Origin: Piezodorus guildinii
Lineage: Eukaryota > Arthropoda > Insecta > Hemiptera > Pentatomidae
Direction of reading: 5' to 3'
DNA length: 64,000 nt
Assembly (NCBI GenBank): GCA_023052935.1
Contig: CM041292.1
Span: 143,495,143-143,559,142, forward strand
Shown piece after piece: positions 63,112 to 64,000 of this stretch. Under the pieces are notes generated by a model. That model had not been told where the DNA came from. It searched no databases and saw only the letters and a program-made list of their open reading frames with translations. The stretch's first letter is position 1; each line of letters begins with the position of its first letter. Both the position numbers and the translations under genes were made by a program.

Positions 63112-64000
63112 TGTTTATTTATTTATACACCCTGCCTTGCATAATATGCAACACGGGTTGTGACAACGTCTAGTCGCCAGTTATAGCAACAAGTTGACGT
63201 TGCCAACAATATTCTTTAAGATTGTCCATCTTCTAATTTTCCACCTTAAGGAGCACCTTCTCTGCCTTCTATTCTTCCCGCTGGTCTTCTCCCAATCCTA
63301 AAATGGTCTGGGCCCACGGCTGTTTTCCACCCGTATACAAACTCTTTATAGTACGGGTAGTTTCTTTCAGTCACCAGCTGAGGAAATTCGTTGTCTGATA
63401 AGACGTAGAGTCCGGTTTTTCTCAGAAGTCTGATCCGTTGGAGTTCAAAGGCAGTGCAAGTTGACAGGATAGGCTCTGCTGTTGGCGGCCACCAAGACGG
63501 CCAGATCGTCCACATAAGCTGTGGCAGGGAACCGCTCTTGTTCAAGTAGACCCAGCAACTTGTCAAAAACAAGTTTCCATAGAGCAGGATCGTGAACAGA
63601 TCCTTGTGGACACCCATGCTCTATGGACGCTTCTGTCTCATAAAAGCTACCTCGTACTTTTACACTCCTGTCCTTGAGATAGTTGGCGACGAGGGCATAC
63701 AAGTTGCTGGGCGCTTCGTACTTTTGCAGCTGCTGAAGTACGCGAGGCCACCAGACACTGTCGAAGGCAGAGGAAATGTCAAAGAGCAACAACATGACAT
63801 ACCGTTCCTCCCTCTGCTCAACATCTGCACGGACTCCCAACAGTGCATCAGCGGTTCCCTTTCCCTTTGTTTAGAGCCGTATTGCCGTGGATGACTTGCC
63901 CTTTCAAGAACCGGTCTCAGACTGGTTAAGATGAGGTTCTCCAGGACTTTGCTCATTACAGGGAGGAGACAAATGGGTCTATATGACTTGGGAAGCTGTT
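63112..64000 (-). mobile_element. R1-like LINE, 3' part, truncated by window edge
   Basis: Minus-strand LINE in DCAF1 intron 13, with its 3' untranslated end near 63112-63240 and an (AAAT)n-like tail (AATAAATAAAC on the minus strand at about 63125-63112). The 5' part lies to the right of the window. Confidence 0.75.
63246..64000 (-). pseudogene. R1-like reverse transcriptase, broken
   Basis: Frames on the minus strand: SKVLENLIL (63955), RQYGSKQ, then VMLLLFDISSAFDSVWWPRV (about 63810-63750), SIEHGCPQGSVHDPALWKLV and TAYVDDLAVLVAANS (63530-63480, catalytic VDD). Directly after it the text jumps to a C-terminal segment (RIRLLRKTGLYVLSDNEFPQ... GREGAP), so thumb, RNase-like and zinc regions are deleted. 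At least two frameshifts. Confidence 0.85.

Overview
The window is eukaryotic: AT-rich sequence with spliced genes, consensus GT-AG introns and many retrotransposons and mariner-type DNA transposons. The mix (BEL/Pao, Ty3/gypsy, Ty1/copia, R1-like and RTE-like LINEs, mariners) points to an arthropod, most likely an insect. I cannot name the order or species.

The one cellular gene is the 5' half of DCAF1 (VprBP; mahjong in Drosophila), on the + strand from 15546 to beyond the window. Thirteen coding exons join in frame into 684 codons that follow the N-terminal armadillo-like half of the protein. The C-terminal LisH and WD40 exons lie to the right of 64000. The gene spans more than 47 kb here because its introns hold mobile elements; intron 7 alone is 15.3 kb.

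Left of the gene (1-15545) is a transposon graveyard. In order it holds the 5' end of a Ty1/copia element (-), an RTE-like LINE copy interrupted by LTR-like sequence, a young Ty3/gypsy element with identical 158-bp LTRs and a GATAG target duplication, several copies of an unnamed ~0.9-kb repeat ('family A'), Tc1 and LINE relics, a 187-bp-arm inverted repeat, and two copies of a tRNA-like SINE.

Inside DCAF1 the introns hold: a tRNA-derived SINE with a 14-bp target duplication (intron 2); a BEL/Pao gag-protease element without pol, and an internally deleted mariner (intron 4); a cluster of inverted SINE-derived units (intron 5); a 7.5-kb LINE with a 13-bp target duplication ending 38 nt before exon 7 (intron 6), itself carrying a nested SINE, a nested RTE fragment and, inside that fragment, a perfect palindrome; a second such palindrome, a family A copy and an RTE element with a 13-bp target duplication and one frame break (intron 7); and further mariner, LINE, SINE and LTR pieces in introns 9-13.

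The most unusual observation is the pair of perfect palindromes at 31253-31515 and 38661-38901. Each arm carries a hammerhead-ribozyme-like core (CUGAUGA, stem II, GAAA, ACGU, closing GGC/GCC). Each palindrome has a ~30-nt related one-sided tail and lies between 13-bp target duplications. This fits solo inverted terminal repeats of Penelope-like elements or a related ribozyme retroelement. Two more copies of the motif lie at 5041-5090 and 10611-10651.
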